The notes under the pieces were generated by a model that was not told the origin of the DNA, did not search any database, and saw only the letters and a list, made by a program, of their open reading frames with translations. From positions 1 through 7,183 of the forward strand of contig JBGTGB010000094.1 of assembly GCA_041746975.1 (NCBI GenBank): a DNA stretch of 7,183 bases, given 5' to 3'. This document shows, piece after piece, positions 5,747-7,183 of the stretch (position 1 is its first letter; each line of letters starts with the position of its first letter). Made by a program: the position numbers and the translations under genes. The stretch comes from Haliea sp041746975. Lineage in GTDB: Bacteria; Pseudomonadota; Gammaproteobacteria; Pseudomonadales; Halieaceae.

Positions 5747-7183
5747 TTAGCCTTCGACCCGCATCCCGTCAACCTTCTGAAACCCACGCGGCAGTTTGTT
5801 GCCGCGGCGACCGCGCTCGCCACGGTAATGCTCCAGTTCGTTGAACCTGAGAGTGAGGTGGCGCTTGCCTGCCAGGATCACCACGGCCTGGGCCTCGGTG
5901 ATCACCTGCACCGAGACCAGGAATTCCTCGCGGCTCTGCACCCGCGCCGATGGAATGCCCATGATCTTGTTGCCCTTGCCGCGGGCCAGCTGGGGCAGGT
6001 CTGCCAGCGGAAACACCAGCAGACGGCCCTCATTGGACACCGAAGCCACCCAGGCCCCCTCATCCCGGGCCGGCACTGACGCCGGCTGCAGCACCTGGCC
6101 GCCCTTGGGCAGGGAGAGCACGCCCTTGCCGGCGCGGTTCTTCCCCTGCAGGTCAGCATACAGCGCGACAAAACCGTAACCGGCGTCGCTGGCGAGCAGG
6201 AATCGCTGACTGTCATCCGCCAGCAGCAAGCCCTCGAAAGTGGCGCCGGACGGCGGGCTGATGCGCCCCGTTACCGGCTCCCCCTGGCCCCGGGCGGAGG
6301 GCAGATTGTGGGACGGGAGGGTATAGGCCCGGCCGGTGGAGTCGAGGATGACCGTGGGCTGGTTGCTGCGACCGCGGGCCTCCAGCTTGAAGCGGTCGCC
6401 GGATTTGTAGCTCAGGCTGCTGGAGTCGACATCGTGACCCTTGGCGGCGCGAATCCAGCCCTTCTCGGAGAGCGAGACGGTGATCGGGTCGGCGCTCATC
6501 AGCTCGAGTTCGCTGAAGGCCCGGGCCTCCTCGCGCTCCGCGATGGGCGAACGGCGGTCGTCGCCGAACTGCTCGGCAACTGCCTGCAGTTCCTTGCGGA
6601 TCATGGTCTTCAGCCGCGCCTCACTGCCCAGGGTCAGCTGCAGCTGGTCCCGCTCCTGCGCCAGCTCGTCCTGCTCGCCCCTGATCTTCATCTCTTCCAG
6701 CTTGGCGAGGTTGCGCAGTTTCAGCTCCAGGATCGCCTCGGCCTGGGTGTCGGTGAGCTCAAAGCGCGCCATCAGCGCAGCCTTGGGCTTGTCCTCGGTA
6801 CGGATGATGTGGATCACCTCGTCGATATTGAGGTAGGCAACGAGGTAGCCTTCGAGGATGTGCAGGCGCTTCAGCACCCGGTCCAGGCGGTATTCCAGGC
6901 GCCGGCGCACGGTAACGGTGCGAAACTGCAGCCACTCGCGCAGGATCCGGTCCAGGGACTTCACGCCCGGGCGGCCATCGGTACCGATCATGTTGAGATT
7001 GACCCGGTAGGTTTTCTCCAGGTCGGTGGTGGCGAAGAGATGGCTCATCACCGCCTCGAGATCGACCCGGTTGGAACGCGGCACGATCACCAGGCGGGTG
7101 GGGTTCTCGTGGTCGGATTCGTCGCGCAGGTCAGCCACCATGGGCAGCTTTTTCGCCTGCATCTGCTGGGCGATCTGCTCCAG
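5747..7183 (-). CDS. parC: DNA topoisomerase IV subunit A, C-terminal two thirds (partial)
   Basis: ParC is the DNA-cleaving subunit of topoisomerase IV, which with ParE decatenates daughter chromosomes. The frame runs off the right edge; the 478 residues here correspond to roughly residue 260 onward of the ~750-residue E. coli protein. Matches include KLPMVADLRDESDHENPTRL, FATTDLEKTYRVNLNMIG, the coiled-coil and C-gate region (VLKRLHILEG, QAEAILELKLRNLAKLEEMK, DDRRSPI), then from about fragment residue 233 the C-terminal beta-pinwheel (LSEKGWIRAAKGHDVD, LPSARGQGEPVTG, ASDAGYGFV, KNRAGKGVLSLP, LARGKGNKIMGIPS, GERGRRGNKLPRGFQ). The methionine encoded at 7160-7162 is internal, since homology continues upstream (LEQIAQQ). 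The catalytic tyrosine and the quinolone resistance-determining region lie outside the window. The conserved GKGNKI and GRRG segments separate it from GyrA, whose pinwheel carries the QRRGGKG box. The C-terminus appears intact, ending at TAA 5747-5749, 27 bp before tetR. Confidence 0.97.
   Translation of the reverse strand: MEQIAQQMQAKKLPMVADLRDESDHENPTRLVIVPRSNRVDLEAVMSHLFATTDLEKTYRVNLNMIGTDGRPGVKSLDRILREWLQFRTVTVRRRLEYRLDRVLKRLHILEGYLVAYLNIDEVIHIIRTEDKPKAALMARFELTDTQAEAILELKLRNLAKLEEMKIRGEQDELAQERDQLQLTLGSEARLKTMIRKELQAVAEQFGDDRRSPIAEREEARAFSELELMSADPITVSLSEKGWIRAAKGHDVDSSSLSYKSGDRFKLEARGRSNQPTVILDSTGRAYTLPSHNLPSARGQGEPVTGRISPPSGATFEGLLLADDSQRFLLASDAGYGFVALYADLQGKNRAGKGVLSLPKGGQVLQPASVPARDEGAWVASVSNEGRLLVFPLADLPQLARGKGNKIMGIPSARVQSREEFLVSVQVITEAQAVVILAGKRHLTLRFNELEHYRGERGRRGNKLPRGFQKVDGMRVEG

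Noticed and set aside
5767..5772. TTGACG on the minus strand near the parC end as a tetR promoter
   Set aside because: It is a fair -35 match, but no -10-like hexamer occurs 16-18 bp downstream.
7160..7162. ATG at 7160-7162 as the start of the rightmost gene
   Set aside because: ParC homology continues upstream of it to the window edge, so it is an internal methionine of a gene cut by the window.

Overview
The window is GC-rich, densely coded chromosomal DNA from a gammaproteobacterium. The evidence is the close resemblance of the ParC fragment to the enterobacterial and pseudomonad protein, a SerB with a long ACT-type N-terminus, and a divergent serB / AhpA(YtjB)-like pair as seen in E. coli and Pseudomonas. 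A marine, Pseudomonas- or Cellvibrio/Halieaceae-like lineage is plausible, but this is inferred from gene content and not proven.

Layout, left to right: (1) the 3' end of a plus-strand gene whose fragment carries a PilZ-like segment (2-559); (2) serB, phosphoserine phosphatase, minus strand (548-1780), overlapping the first gene tail to tail by 12 bp; (3) a 148-bp divergent intergenic region (1781-1928) with candidate promoters for both flanking genes; (4) a plus-strand two-helix membrane protein of the AhpA/YtjB type (1929-3176) with a cytoplasmic domain that looks like a degenerate class III nucleotide cyclase; (5) a minus-strand run of parC (3' part, 5747-7183), a TetR-family regulator (5045-5719) and an amidohydrolase of the D-aminoacylase superfamily (3204-4934).

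How the genes fit together: serB (last step of serine biosynthesis), the AhpA-like protein and parC (topoisomerase IV subunit A) are core genes. The tetR-amidohydrolase pair sits between the AhpA-like gene and parC like an accessory cassette. Both its genes read in the same direction, a good sigma70-like promoter overlaps the end of tetR, and a small inverted repeat lies just downstream of the predicted transcription start, where a repressor could act. No RNA genes, mobile elements, CRISPR arrays or convincing rho-independent terminators were seen. No gene-free stretch exceeds 300 bases. The items most worth a second look are the cyclase-like domain without its metal aspartates, the apparently altered metal site of the amidohydrolase, and the regulator-enzyme cassette itself. 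I see no strong case for an entirely new system.
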